Below are positions 4,346 through 12,601 of a stretch of DNA of 64,000 bases, one piece after another; the first letter of the stretch is position 1; every line of letters begins with the position of its first letter. The position numbers and the translations under genes were made by a program. The notes beneath the pieces were generated by a model, which worked only from the letters and a program-made list of their open reading frames with translations, did not search any database and had not been told where the DNA came from. Source of the stretch: a virus; the IMG/VR virus record IMGVR_UViG_3300024261_000008, positions 1 to 64,000 of that record, one strand, 5' to 3'.

Positions 4346-5459
4346 AACAGCAATCGTAACAGGCGTAACAGGACAAGACGGCAGCTACCTAAGCGAGCTA
4401 CTCTTATCAAAAGGATATCTTGTATATGGATGTCATCGCCGCACAAGCACACCCAGCACACACAGAATTTCTCGTATCCTGAACAATCCTGACTTTCAAC
4501 TTATAGAGTTTGATCTTACAGACCCTAGTGGAATACATGAAGTTATTAGTGGTATCAAACCACATGAATTTTATAACCTAGCCGCACAGAGTCATGTAGG
4601 AACCAGTTTTAAACAACCCAACACAACCTTTGATATTGATTGTAATGGAGTGATCCACATACTAGAAGCCATTAAACAGCACAGTCCCGGTACTCGCTTT
4701 TATCAGGCCAGCACCAGCGAAATGTTTGGTCGTAATTACTCTCAGATCACAGAAGACGGTAAAAAGTACCAAGACGAAAATACCAGCATGTTGCCTCAGA
4801 GTCCTTATGGTGTTGCTAAACTTGCCTCTCATCATATGGTCACTATCTACCGTGATGCCTACAACCTGTTCGCCACCAGTGGTATCCTATTTAACCATGA
4901 AAGCCCACGCCGTGGTGAGAACTTCGTAACTCGTAAAATTACTAAATACCTCGGAGAATATATAAAAAATCCCCATATACCAACCCTTAAACTTGGCAAC
5001 CTAGCCGCATACAGAGATTGGGGACATGCTAAGGACTACGTAAGGGCAATGCACTTGATGCTACAAGCCCCAGAACCTTCCGACTACGTAATAAGCAGTG
5101 GTGACACTTATTCTGTACAACACTTTCTAGACCTTGCATGTGAGATGGCAGGATTGGATGAAGATCAAACAGATGAGTTGTATGAAATTGATCCAGAGTT
5201 CTTTCGTCCCTGTGAAGTAGATTATCTTTGCGGCGATTCGAGCAAGGCTCGTAATGATTTGGGTTGGACTCAAGAGTACACATTTGAGAAACTCGTAGAG
5301 GACATGCTACGCCATGATTGTGGAGGTCGTGCCGACCTCGTGAAGTCTGCTAAGGCTTGTTGTGGTACAGGCAAGAAGTCCTGTCGTTCTACGAACAATA
5401 CTAGAGAAAAATTTGACCAACAGTCAAAAGACGGCTTTGGTTTTTATACCGGCAATTAA
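4338..5459 (+). CDS. gmd: GDP-mannose 4,6-dehydratase
   Basis: Converts GDP-D-mannose to GDP-4-keto-6-deoxy-D-mannose, the precursor of GDP-fucose, GDP-rhamnose and perosamine. It is an extended SDR enzyme: the NADP-binding GVTGQDG is at residues 9-15, the catalytic Thr126 and Glu128 are in STSEMFG, Tyr157 and Lys161 are in YGVAK, and the family motif NHESPRRGENFVTRKIT is present. All key residues are intact, so it is probably active. The last 50 residues (from about 325) are an unusual tail with five cysteines (CGG, ACCGTGKKSC) not found in the bacterial enzymes I know. It starts inside the end of the previous gene. Phage copies may alter host surface sugar or supply sugar for virion or DNA decoration; no partner epimerase or reductase is seen here. 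Confidence 0.92.
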   Translation: MNKTAIVTGVTGQDGSYLSELLLSKGYLVYGCHRRTSTPSTHRISRILNNPDFQLIEFDLTDPSGIHEVISGIKPHEFYNLAAQSHVGTSFKQPNTTFDIDCNGVIHILEAIKQHSPGTRFYQASTSEMFGRNYSQITEDGKKYQDENTSMLPQSPYGVAKLASHHMVTIYRDAYNLFATSGILFNHESPRRGENFVTRKITKYLGEYIKNPHIPTLKLGNLAAYRDWGHAKDYVRAMHLMLQAPEPSDYVISSGDTYSVQHFLDLACEMAGLDEDQTDELYEIDPEFFRPCEVDYLCGDSSKARNDLGWTQEYTFEKLVEDMLRHDCGGRADLVKSAKACCGTGKKSCRSTNNTREKFDQQSKDGFGFYTGN

Positions 5460-5473
5460 TAAAAGGAACTTTT

Positions 5474-5743
5474 ATGAAGCGATGGTATCAAGACCCAGTA
5501 TATAAAGAATGGCGAAAAAAAGTTTATGCTAGAGACAAACATTGTTGTCGCTGGCCGGGATGCAATAAAAGAAGAGGGCTGCAAGCCCACCACATAATGA
5601 GATGGGCAGATCATCCTGCACTTCGATATGAAATTGGCAACGGTATTACCTTGTGTAAGGACCACCACAAAATGATCACAGGCAACGAAGATGGCTATGC
5701 AGCCGCATTTTTAAGGATACTTGCAAATGATAGATTACAGTAA
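5474..5743 (+). CDS. HNH endonuclease, 89 aa
   Basis: A compact HNH/McrA-type nuclease: a zinc knuckle of CRWPGC (Cys25, Cys30) and CKDHH (Cys61), the HNH core LQAHHI (His39/40), Asn57 and His65. The basic N-terminus (residues 1-22) likely binds DNA. AAGGAAC lies well placed before the ATG. Free-standing HNH proteins beside the large terminase are needed for cos or headful cleavage in HK97-type phages, so a packaging role is a fair inference. A mobile homing nuclease is the alternative, though it does not interrupt any gene. Confidence 0.85.
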   Translation: MKRWYQDPVYKEWRKKVYARDKHCCRWPGCNKRRGLQAHHIMRWADHPALRYEIGNGITLCKDHHKMITGNEDGYAAAFLRILANDRLQ

Positions 5744-6194
5744 TTTTCACATTATAGTAGACACAAGAGAACAACAACCGTGGAACTTTGGCACACTTAG
5801 CCAGAGCGTAGGAAAGCTAGACACAGGAGACTATAGTCTACGTGGTTTAGAAGAGTTGTTTTGCATAGAAAGAAAGATGAGCGTTAGTGAAGTAGCAAAC
5901 AATATCGTGGAGAAACGATGGAAGGATGTTATAAAGAGGCTGGAAAGCTATCAGTATCCCTTTCTGCTTTGCGAATTTAGCCTCTCAGACGTTTATAGCT
6001 ATCCAGAGGGTAGTGACGTACCCAGAAAGCTATGGGGCAAACTGAGGGTCAAGAGCGGCTTTATAATGAAGCACATCTTAGAAATGCAGATGAAGTATGG
6101 AATACACGTATTATTCTGTGGAGATGCAGAGAACGCAAATAAACTAGCACTAGGCCTTATGAGGAAAATATATGAACTCCACGGACAGCCTTGA
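5727..6194 (+). CDS. ERCC4-type (XPF-like) nuclease, 155 aa
   Basis: The sequence has the ERCC4 nuclease pattern: IIVDTREQQPW near the start, then LDTGDYSL, then CIERKMSVSEV, carrying the metal-binding Asp and the ERK signature. The rest is a small alpha/beta domain without the helix-hairpin-helix repeats of full XPF, so it is a stand-alone catalytic domain. The ATG at 5727 is preferred over an in-frame TTG at 5721 because AAGGA then has a usable distance. It overlaps the HNH gene before and the terminase after. Structure-specific cutting of branched DNA before packaging, or of host DNA, would be consistent. Confidence 0.8.
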   Translation: MIDYSNFHIIVDTREQQPWNFGTLSQSVGKLDTGDYSLRGLEELFCIERKMSVSEVANNIVEKRWKDVIKRLESYQYPFLLCEFSLSDVYSYPEGSDVPRKLWGKLRVKSGFIMKHILEMQMKYGIHVLFCGDAENANKLALGLMRKIYELHGQP

Positions 6195-8223
6195 TATTAG
6201 TCAGTACGATGACGCTTGGCTTGGACTAGGCGATCTAAGCAAAATAAAGACACCTGATAACCAGATGGTTAATCGGAGCGAATATGACATCGAACATCCT
6301 GATTTGCATTTGCTTCGTATGATACGAAACCCAAGAAATCTGGGGATGACCGTTAAACTGTTGTTTGGAATCGAACTTCATCCGATCCAGATCGCAATCT
6401 TACAAGAGTTTTGGAGCAGGCCGTTTCCTATGTTTATAGCGAGTCGTGGTTTCGGTAAAAGTTTTTTGATGAGTCTTTACTGTATTCTTAAATGTACCTT
6501 TGTACCGGGAACCAAGATTGTGGTCGTTGGTGCTGGTTTTCGTCAGAGTAAGATTCTGTTTGAGTATATGGAAGGAATATGGAGAACAAGTCCCATCTTA
6601 AGAAACATCTTCAGTGGAAATAATGATGGCCCGCGTCGAGATGTTGACAGATGCACGATTCGATTGGGCGAATCATGGACTATTGCGATTCCTATGGGTG
6701 ATGGAAGTAAGATTCGAGGTTTGAGAGCCCACATTATCATCGCAGACGAGTTCGCATCAATGAGCCCCGATGTATATGAAACAGTTGTCGCCGGTTTTGC
6801 TGCGGTAAGTGCTTCTCCAATTCAGAATGTCAAAGACGAAGCTAAGAAAGAAGCAATGAAAGAAGCAGGCATTTGGACACCTGAAATGGACGAGATGAAT
6901 GTCAAGATGGGTAATCAAGCTATTATTAGTGGAACAGCAGATTACGGCTTCAAGCACTTTGCCTCGTACTGGAAACGATATAAAGCTATTGTACAGAGCC
7001 AAGGAAGCAAGTTTAAACTAGAGGAAATCTTCAAAGGCGAGGTTCCAGACAACTTTAATTGGAAGGATTATAGTGTCATTAGAATCCCGTATGACCTCAT
7101 CCCGAAGGGTTTTATGGATGACAAACAGATCGCCAGAGCCAGAGCAACGATTCATACTGGAATCTATAATATGGAATATGCGGCGTGTTTTACCGATGAC
7201 AGTGATGGGTTTTTTAAGCGTAGTCTTATTGAAAGCTGTGTGTCAAACCCGGACAAGCCAGTAGTTGTCAATGAAAAGCCGATTGTATTTGAAGCAGCAA
7301 CACAAGGCAATCCTGACTTGCAATACATTTATGGTATTGACCCCGCTTCAGAAAAAGATAATTTCTGTATAGTCGTACTGGAACTACACCCAGATCACAC
7401 AAGGATTGTTCATGTATGGACTACTAACCGAACTAATTTTAAAGACCGACAAAAGAGTGGTCTTGTAGACGAACATGATTTTTATGGCTTTTGTGCTCGA
7501 AAGATACGAAATCTTATGAAGGTCTTCCCATGTTATAGAATAGGATTAGATGCACAAGGAGGTGGAGTAGCTATTGAGGAAGCATTGCACGATCCCGCAA
7601 AATTAGAAGAGGGAGAACAATTAATTTGGCCTATTGTAGATTATGATAACCGTAAAGGCAAAGATACAGATAGTCAGGCAGGTCTACATATTCTGGAATT
7701 GTGTCAGTTCGCTAGAGCAGATTGGACAGCACAAGCGAATCATGGCCTAAGAAAGGATTTCGAAGATAAGCTACTACTGCTACCAGCTTTTGATCAACTA
7801 ACTTTAGGGCTAACTATGGATGCAGAAGGCAAAGATATTTTGAACACAGACCTGTCCAAGAATCTATATGACAATCAAACAGAGTGCATACTAGAGATAG
7901 AAGAACTAAAAAATGAGTTAACAACTATAGTTATGTCGCAGACAAGCACCAGTTCAGGAGCTAGAGACAGATGGGACACTCCAGAAGTGAAACTAAACAA
8001 TGGTAAAAAAGGACGTTTAAGGAAAGATAGATATAGTTCACTGGTTATGGCAAATATGCTAGCTAGGCAGATTAATCGACAGTTAGCACCTGTTAGTTAC
8101 GACGTTATTGGGGGAAATGCTAGTGATATTCATAAAAAGAGAGATGGTAATATGTATGTAGGTCCAGAGTGGTTTACAAAGGGTGGAGGAAATGAAGATT
8201 TTTATGGAGGGATTTACCGATAG
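6172..8223 (+). CDS. terL: Terminase large subunit
   Basis: Packaging motor: an N-terminal ATPase and a C-terminal nuclease. The Walker A variant SRGFGKSF is at residues 91-98, Walker B HIIIADE at 187-193, and the coupling-type segment ISGTADYG at about 252-259. The RNase H-like nuclease has Asp390 in YGIDPASEKDN and Asp460 in IGLDAQGGG. The length of 683 aa is at the upper end of the family. GAGGAAAAT precedes the ATG, which overlaps the end of the ERCC4 gene. It sits just before the portal gene as usual. An insert at about 215-245, rich in Lys and Glu, looks like a flexible loop. Confidence 0.95.
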   Translation: MNSTDSLDISQYDDAWLGLGDLSKIKTPDNQMVNRSEYDIEHPDLHLLRMIRNPRNLGMTVKLLFGIELHPIQIAILQEFWSRPFPMFIASRGFGKSFLMSLYCILKCTFVPGTKIVVVGAGFRQSKILFEYMEGIWRTSPILRNIFSGNNDGPRRDVDRCTIRLGESWTIAIPMGDGSKIRGLRAHIIIADEFASMSPDVYETVVAGFAAVSASPIQNVKDEAKKEAMKEAGIWTPEMDEMNVKMGNQAIISGTADYGFKHFASYWKRYKAIVQSQGSKFKLEEIFKGEVPDNFNWKDYSVIRIPYDLIPKGFMDDKQIARARATIHTGIYNMEYAACFTDDSDGFFKRSLIESCVSNPDKPVVVNEKPIVFEAATQGNPDLQYIYGIDPASEKDNFCIVVLELHPDHTRIVHVWTTNRTNFKDRQKSGLVDEHDFYGFCARKIRNLMKVFPCYRIGLDAQGGGVAIEEALHDPAKLEEGEQLIWPIVDYDNRKGKDTDSQAGLHILELCQFARADWTAQANHGLRKDFEDKLLLLPAFDQLTLGLTMDAEGKDILNTDLSKNLYDNQTECILEIEELKNELTTIVMSQTSTSSGARDRWDTPEVKLNNGKKGRLRKDRYSSLVMANMLARQINRQLAPVSYDVIGGNASDIHKKRDGNMYVGPEWFTKGGGNEDFYGGIYR

Positions 8224-8235
8224 TTGTGTATTTAG
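8224..8235 (+). promoter_or_regulatory. Possible late promoter element before the portal gene
   Basis: TTGTGTATTTAG directly follows the terminase stop and lies about 40 bases before the portal start. It is the weakest of five GTGTAT-type elements found at similar distances before late genes. Confidence 0.25.
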
Positions 8236-8273
8236 ACAATAGGATTACATTACCATTACAATAGAAATGAAAT

Positions 8274-10460
8274 ATGAGTAAAAAGAAATCACCAAATCAA
8301 GCTATTCAAGACGCTAATATAGTTCCAGAAGACGCCTACGTAACTTGGGGAGATGACCTAGGAAGTAAAAATGATGCACTTAAGGAATCGTCCAAGGCAT
8401 TGGATGAATATGGCATTATCGAACATGCATATGGTCATTATGGTGCTCCTATAGGAAATCGAAGTAATGATTTTCGTGATCTTACTCCAAATGGCACAGA
8501 CGGTCGTCCGGGCTTAACCAAGTCTGCATATGATTGGTTTCGTCCAAATGAAGCAATACCAGTACAGATCAAACCTATTATTAAAAGAGCAGAGCAAGTT
8601 TATCAAAAAGTTGGTTTAGTAAAAAACGTAATTGATTTGATGGGAGACTTTGCTAGTCAAGGCATTAGAATTGTACACAAAGACCCGAAGACACAAATGT
8701 TTTATAGGAACTGGTTTAAAAAAGTAAAAGGCAAAGATAGAAGTGAAAGATTTTTAAACAATCTTTACAAAACCGGCAATGTTGTCATAACTAGACAAAC
8801 AGCTAAACTGACTCCCGGTGGTGCTAAAAAAATGTATAAAGCTGTATCTGATGCTAACTACAAAGTAAGCGATCCTATTGATTTAAAAATTAATAAAAGA
8901 GAAGTGCCTTGGGTTTACACTTTTATTGATCCTTTCTATGTAGACATAGCTGGTGGGGCTTTAGCTGCTTTCACTCAGAAAAAAGTATTTGAAATTAATC
9001 TACCTTCTTATTTACGTAAAGTGATTCTTGCCCCAAAGACAGATGCAGAAAAAGCAATCGTAGAAGGTTTACCTCCAGATATTCTAGAAGCAGCAAAGAC
9101 TAGAAAGAAGTATCCTCTCGACCCAGCAAAGACTATTGTACACTATTATAAAAAAGATGATTGGCAGGCATGGGCTTACCCTATGGTCTATGCCGTGATG
9201 GATGATATTATGGTAATGGAAAAGTTAAAGTTGGCAGATATGGCGGCTCTTGACGGGGCTATTAGTAATATTCGTATATTTAAAATTGGTAATTTAGAAC
9301 ACAAAATTGCTCCAACGAAAGCCGCCGCATCTAAGTTGGCTTCTATCCTCGGCAATAATGTCGGTGGTGGTACAATGGATTTGGTATGGGGACCAGACAT
9401 TGAACTTATTGAAAGTAAAACTAATGTACATCAGTTTTTAGGTGAAGGTAAATATACTCCTCATCTTAATGCTATCTATGCTGGTCTTGGTATTCCTCCA
9501 ACTCTTACTGGAACTTATGGTGCAGCAGGAACGACTAATAACTTTATTAGTTTAAAAACTTTAACACAGCGTTTAGAGTACGGTCGTGATGTACTCACTG
9601 AGTTCTGGAATAAAGAAATGACAATCGTTCAACAAGCGATGGGTTTTAAAGAACCTGCACACTTAGAATACGACAGAATGGATTTGTCAAACGAAGAAAG
9701 TGAAAAGGCTCTATTGGTGCAACTTGCTGATAGAAACTTGATATCCGAAGAACTATTGCAAACTCGATTCGATATGGACCCAGACATGGAGAAGTTTAGA
9801 ATAGATAAAGAAACTCAAGCTAGAGAGAAAGGTAAGATGGCAGATAAAGCAGGTCCATTTTATAACCCTCAAAGCGAGGAGGCCTTAAAGAAAATTGCAT
9901 TACAGCAGGGTCTTGCTACTCCTAGTGAAGTAGGTTTGGAATTGAAGCCAAAGAAAGAAGGAGAAAAGACAGTCACTGAAATGAAGGAAAGCCCATCTTC
10001 GAAGAAGGCAGAAGATGTTCCTACATCTTTGCCAGACAGCGAACCCGGAAGACCAAAGAACTCTCCCGATACTGTTCCTGTAAGGAAACAAAAAACATTT
10101 AAACCGAGACAAGGAGCGAGTTTATCTTTATGGGCCTCAGAAGCACAAGATAAAATCAGCAAGATAGTAAACCCAATTATGTTGGAGTATTATTCCAAGA
10201 ACACACTACGTTCGCTATCAAGCGAACAAACTCGTGAAGTAGAAGACGTAAAAACCCGGATACTTTTCAACTTGCAACCATTCTGTACAATAGACCACGA
10301 CTGTGTGGTCGCCAAAGTGGGCCAATCAATAAATAATGAGATTATGACCAATTATAGTGTATGGTTAAGACAGATGGCTTTAGACCTTGGTAAAGAGTTA
10401 AATGTAGACGAACAAAAACAAGCGAAGGCTTCTTACTACGCAGTACTAAAAGGTGAATAA
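8274..10460 (+). CDS. Portal protein
   Basis: Forms the dodecameric ring through which DNA enters and leaves the head. Supporting features are position directly after the terminase and before the protease, length 728 aa, and portal-like stretches such as VYQKVGLVKNVIDLMGDFAS (about residues 110-130), the wing/stem-type segment YGAAGTTNNFISLKTLTQRLE (about 415-435) and the helical clip region after it. Residues about 560-620 are a low-complexity Lys/Glu/Ser/Pro linker, and the last 100 residues form a helical extension. The ribosome site is weak (AGAAATGAAAT), so the start relies on position. Confidence 0.85.
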   Translation: MSKKKSPNQAIQDANIVPEDAYVTWGDDLGSKNDALKESSKALDEYGIIEHAYGHYGAPIGNRSNDFRDLTPNGTDGRPGLTKSAYDWFRPNEAIPVQIKPIIKRAEQVYQKVGLVKNVIDLMGDFASQGIRIVHKDPKTQMFYRNWFKKVKGKDRSERFLNNLYKTGNVVITRQTAKLTPGGAKKMYKAVSDANYKVSDPIDLKINKREVPWVYTFIDPFYVDIAGGALAAFTQKKVFEINLPSYLRKVILAPKTDAEKAIVEGLPPDILEAAKTRKKYPLDPAKTIVHYYKKDDWQAWAYPMVYAVMDDIMVMEKLKLADMAALDGAISNIRIFKIGNLEHKIAPTKAAASKLASILGNNVGGGTMDLVWGPDIELIESKTNVHQFLGEGKYTPHLNAIYAGLGIPPTLTGTYGAAGTTNNFISLKTLTQRLEYGRDVLTEFWNKEMTIVQQAMGFKEPAHLEYDRMDLSNEESEKALLVQLADRNLISEELLQTRFDMDPDMEKFRIDKETQAREKGKMADKAGPFYNPQSEEALKKIALQQGLATPSEVGLELKPKKEGEKTVTEMKESPSSKKAEDVPTSLPDSEPGRPKNSPDTVPVRKQKTFKPRQGASLSLWASEAQDKISKIVNPIMLEYYSKNTLRSLSSEQTREVEDVKTRILFNLQPFCTIDHDCVVAKVGQSINNEIMTNYSVWLRQMALDLGKELNVDEQKQAKASYYAVLKGE

Positions 10461-12101
10461 ATGGAAATATACAAAAATGAAGTAAATGACGGTTTAGCAG
10501 AAAAGATTTTGGCAAGCCAATTTATAACTATCGCTTCCGCAGCAGAACCCTGTCAGAAAACGCTTGCACAGGAATTAAAGAGCCAAAAGGCTGCTGCTTC
10601 CTATGATGATGCAGATTTGTACTATGTGCAGTCTATTATGGTTACATCAAACTGGAATCGAAATGATGATATTTTTGATGCGGTAGAAGTCTGGAAAGCA
10701 CGTAAAAGCCCAGAAGACAAACCAACAAATTTAGAACACGACGAAAGCATTATAATCGGCCATATCACATCAAACTGGCCTATTGATGACAACGGCAAGA
10801 CTTTACCAGATACTCTATCTGATGATGAAGTGCCTCAAAAATTCCACATACTTACTGGATCGGTTATTTATCGTGCATTTACTGACCCAGATTTAATGGA
10901 GCGTTCACAGAAACTAATTGCAGAAATTGAAGATGGTACAAAATATGTGAGTATGGAGTGCTACTTTAAAGCCTTTGATTACGGACTAATTGATAAAAGT
11001 ACCGGGGATTATAAGGTATTGGCCCGTGGTGAAGACACCGCGTATTTGACTAGACATCTTCGTGCTTATGGCGGTACAGGAGAACATGAGAACTATAAAA
11101 TTGGCCGAGTTTTGAGAAATATTACTTTTAGTGGAAAAGGCTTTGTTGACAAACCAGCGAATCCTGAGAGTATAATTTTCACAAAAGAAAATATTGACAA
11201 AATTTTTGATCAAAAAAATGACGATTTATCAGAATCAGGTGTAATACCAAGTACGTTAACTTCTACGGAGAAACTAACCATGAGCACAGATAATTTACAA
11301 CAAGATGTTGCAGAGATCAAAGATAGTCTTTCAACTGTTGCTTCAACAGTAGAGGACGCTAAGGCTTCCGCAGCGGAACTAAAAACACTTAACCTAGAAT
11401 TAGAGGGTAAAATGAGCGAATTACAAGCAGAGGCCGAAATGGTCAAAGATGAAAATCTTAAGATGAAGAAAGAAAAGGAAGAAGCCAAGAAAGAGTATGT
11501 AAAATCTTCCGAGGAACTTGAGGCTCTCAAGGCTGCTTTCGCAGAACTTGAAGAAACCCTTGCAGGAGTACAAAAGAATTTAGCTGAAAAAGAAAAGATG
11601 GAAGCCGAGAAAAAGGCCAAATCTGATGAACTTGAAGCTGAACTTGTTTCTGCACATGAAAAAATTGCTGCTTTTGAAGCAGAGAAGGCTGAAGCTGCCC
11701 GTCTTGTACTTGTAGCTGCCCGTGTTTCTGCTCTCGTAGAAGCAGGCGTTGATGAAGAACAAGCATCAGCGACAGTTGAAAAATTTGCTGATCTTGATGA
11801 CGAATCCTTTGAGGCTATTGTTAGTCTAGCCGCACTCACCAAGAAGCCTCATACTGGCAAGGCTCCTGTTGAGAACGACAAAGATAACACTCCGGTAAAA
11901 ACGGTAAAGGCTGAAGAAGAAGTCCAAGAGACGGAAGGGGCTGAAGAAGCACAAGCAACTGAAGCCGATATTGATTCTTTAGAAGAGGCAGTAGCAGAAG
12001 AGACACCTGATCTCACAGTCGGCTCTACTTCCGAAGAAGATGAACAGTCCAGCGTTCGTGCTGAATTAGTAGAGTTCGTAAGTGCAAGGCTTAACAAATA
12101 A
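10461..12101 (+). CDS. Head maturation protease fused to scaffold
   Basis: Residues 1-235 are a prohead protease: LEHDESIIIGHI (His near residue 93) and VSMECYFKAF (Ser near 163) fit the His/Ser pattern of assemblin/U35-type serine proteases, and GKGFVDKPANPESII is typical of the domain end. Residues about 270-420 are a Glu/Lys/Ala-rich coiled coil, and 430-546 an acidic tail, as in scaffolds. It follows the portal stop directly. An internal in-frame ATG at 11280 with ACGGAG nine bases upstream probably yields the scaffold alone. Confidence 0.85.
   Translation: MEIYKNEVNDGLAEKILASQFITIASAAEPCQKTLAQELKSQKAAASYDDADLYYVQSIMVTSNWNRNDDIFDAVEVWKARKSPEDKPTNLEHDESIIIGHITSNWPIDDNGKTLPDTLSDDEVPQKFHILTGSVIYRAFTDPDLMERSQKLIAEIEDGTKYVSMECYFKAFDYGLIDKSTGDYKVLARGEDTAYLTRHLRAYGGTGEHENYKIGRVLRNITFSGKGFVDKPANPESIIFTKENIDKIFDQKNDDLSESGVIPSTLTSTEKLTMSTDNLQQDVAEIKDSLSTVASTVEDAKASAAELKTLNLELEGKMSELQAEAEMVKDENLKMKKEKEEAKKEYVKSSEELEALKAAFAELEETLAGVQKNLAEKEKMEAEKKAKSDELEAELVSAHEKIAAFEAEKAEAARLVLVAARVSALVEAGVDEEQASATVEKFADLDDESFEAIVSLAALTKKPHTGKAPVENDKDNTPVKTVKAEEEVQETEGAEEAQATEADIDSLEEAVAEETPDLTVGSTSEEDEQSSVRAELVEFVSARLNK
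11280..12101 (+). CDS. Probable nested scaffold protein, 273 aa, internal start
   Basis: The ATG at 11280 (MSTDNLQQDVAEIKD) is in frame with the protease gene and lies at the junction between protease and coiled coil. ACGGAG stands nine bases upstream, a ribosome site that has no reason to exist inside a gene otherwise. The product would be a pure coiled coil plus acidic tail, exactly a scaffold. The same design is known from lambda C/Nu3. Expression of the short form is inference. Confidence 0.55.
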   Translation: MSTDNLQQDVAEIKDSLSTVASTVEDAKASAAELKTLNLELEGKMSELQAEAEMVKDENLKMKKEKEEAKKEYVKSSEELEALKAAFAELEETLAGVQKNLAEKEKMEAEKKAKSDELEAELVSAHEKIAAFEAEKAEAARLVLVAARVSALVEAGVDEEQASATVEKFADLDDESFEAIVSLAALTKKPHTGKAPVENDKDNTPVKTVKAEEEVQETEGAEEAQATEADIDSLEEAVAEETPDLTVGSTSEEDEQSSVRAELVEFVSARLNK

Positions 12102-12127
12102 CTTTTTTACCAATAGGGAGAATTAAA

Positions 12128-12574
12128 ATGGCTTTAAAACCAGATCGTATCGAGATTTACACAGATATCTCATTTTTCATGAACACCGTTGCCGAGCGTG
12201 GTGGCGTTGTTTCAGTTGTAACAAGCGGTTCAGGCGTATCAATGGATGACGCTAACGCCGTAGTTGAATATGCTGACGCTGCAAGCGGTAGTGCTGCACT
12301 TGGCGTACTTCTTTGTGATGTTGTTAACAAAGACCTCACCAAATGTCATATTAACTGGCATAAGGATGAGATGCAGGTAGGTGGCAAAGTCACTCTCCTT
12401 CGTCGCGGTCAATGTACCACTAATATGGTTGATGGAACTCCATCAGCAGGTGACAAGGCTTATGTCGGAGTTTCCGGCCTAGTCTCAACCACCGAAGGTG
12501 GTCAACACATCGGTCAATGGCTCAGTGCTGTTGATGAAGATGGTTTTGCTAAATTATCCGTTACCGTTCACTAA
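12128..12574 (+). CDS. Capsid decoration (head stabilisation) protein
   Basis: A 148-aa beta-rich protein directly before the major capsid gene, the usual place of a lambda D-like decoration protein. The region ALGVLLCDVV, then GGKVTLLRRGQCTTN and GDKAYVGVSGLVSTT, then IGQWLSAVDEDGFAKLSVTV fits the small beta-barrel decoration proteins. The ribosome region CAATAGGGAGAA is nearly the same as that of the capsid gene, consistent with high and matched expression. Two cysteines and no signal peptide. The assignment rests on position and general pattern. Confidence 0.7.
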   Translation: MALKPDRIEIYTDISFFMNTVAERGGVVSVVTSGSGVSMDDANAVVEYADAASGSAALGVLLCDVVNKDLTKCHINWHKDEMQVGGKVTLLRRGQCTTNMVDGTPSAGDKAYVGVSGLVSTTEGGQHIGQWLSAVDEDGFAKLSVTVH

Positions 12575-12601
12575 ACTAATTTCAATAGGGAGAAAATAAT
12601 T

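Noticed and set aside
11210-11842. A 210-aa Ser/Ala-rich open frame on the minus strand
   Set aside because: It is the antisense shadow of the Glu/Lys/Ala-rich scaffold coiled coil; such codons read backwards give long Ser/Phe/Ala frames. No ribosome site or promoter fits.
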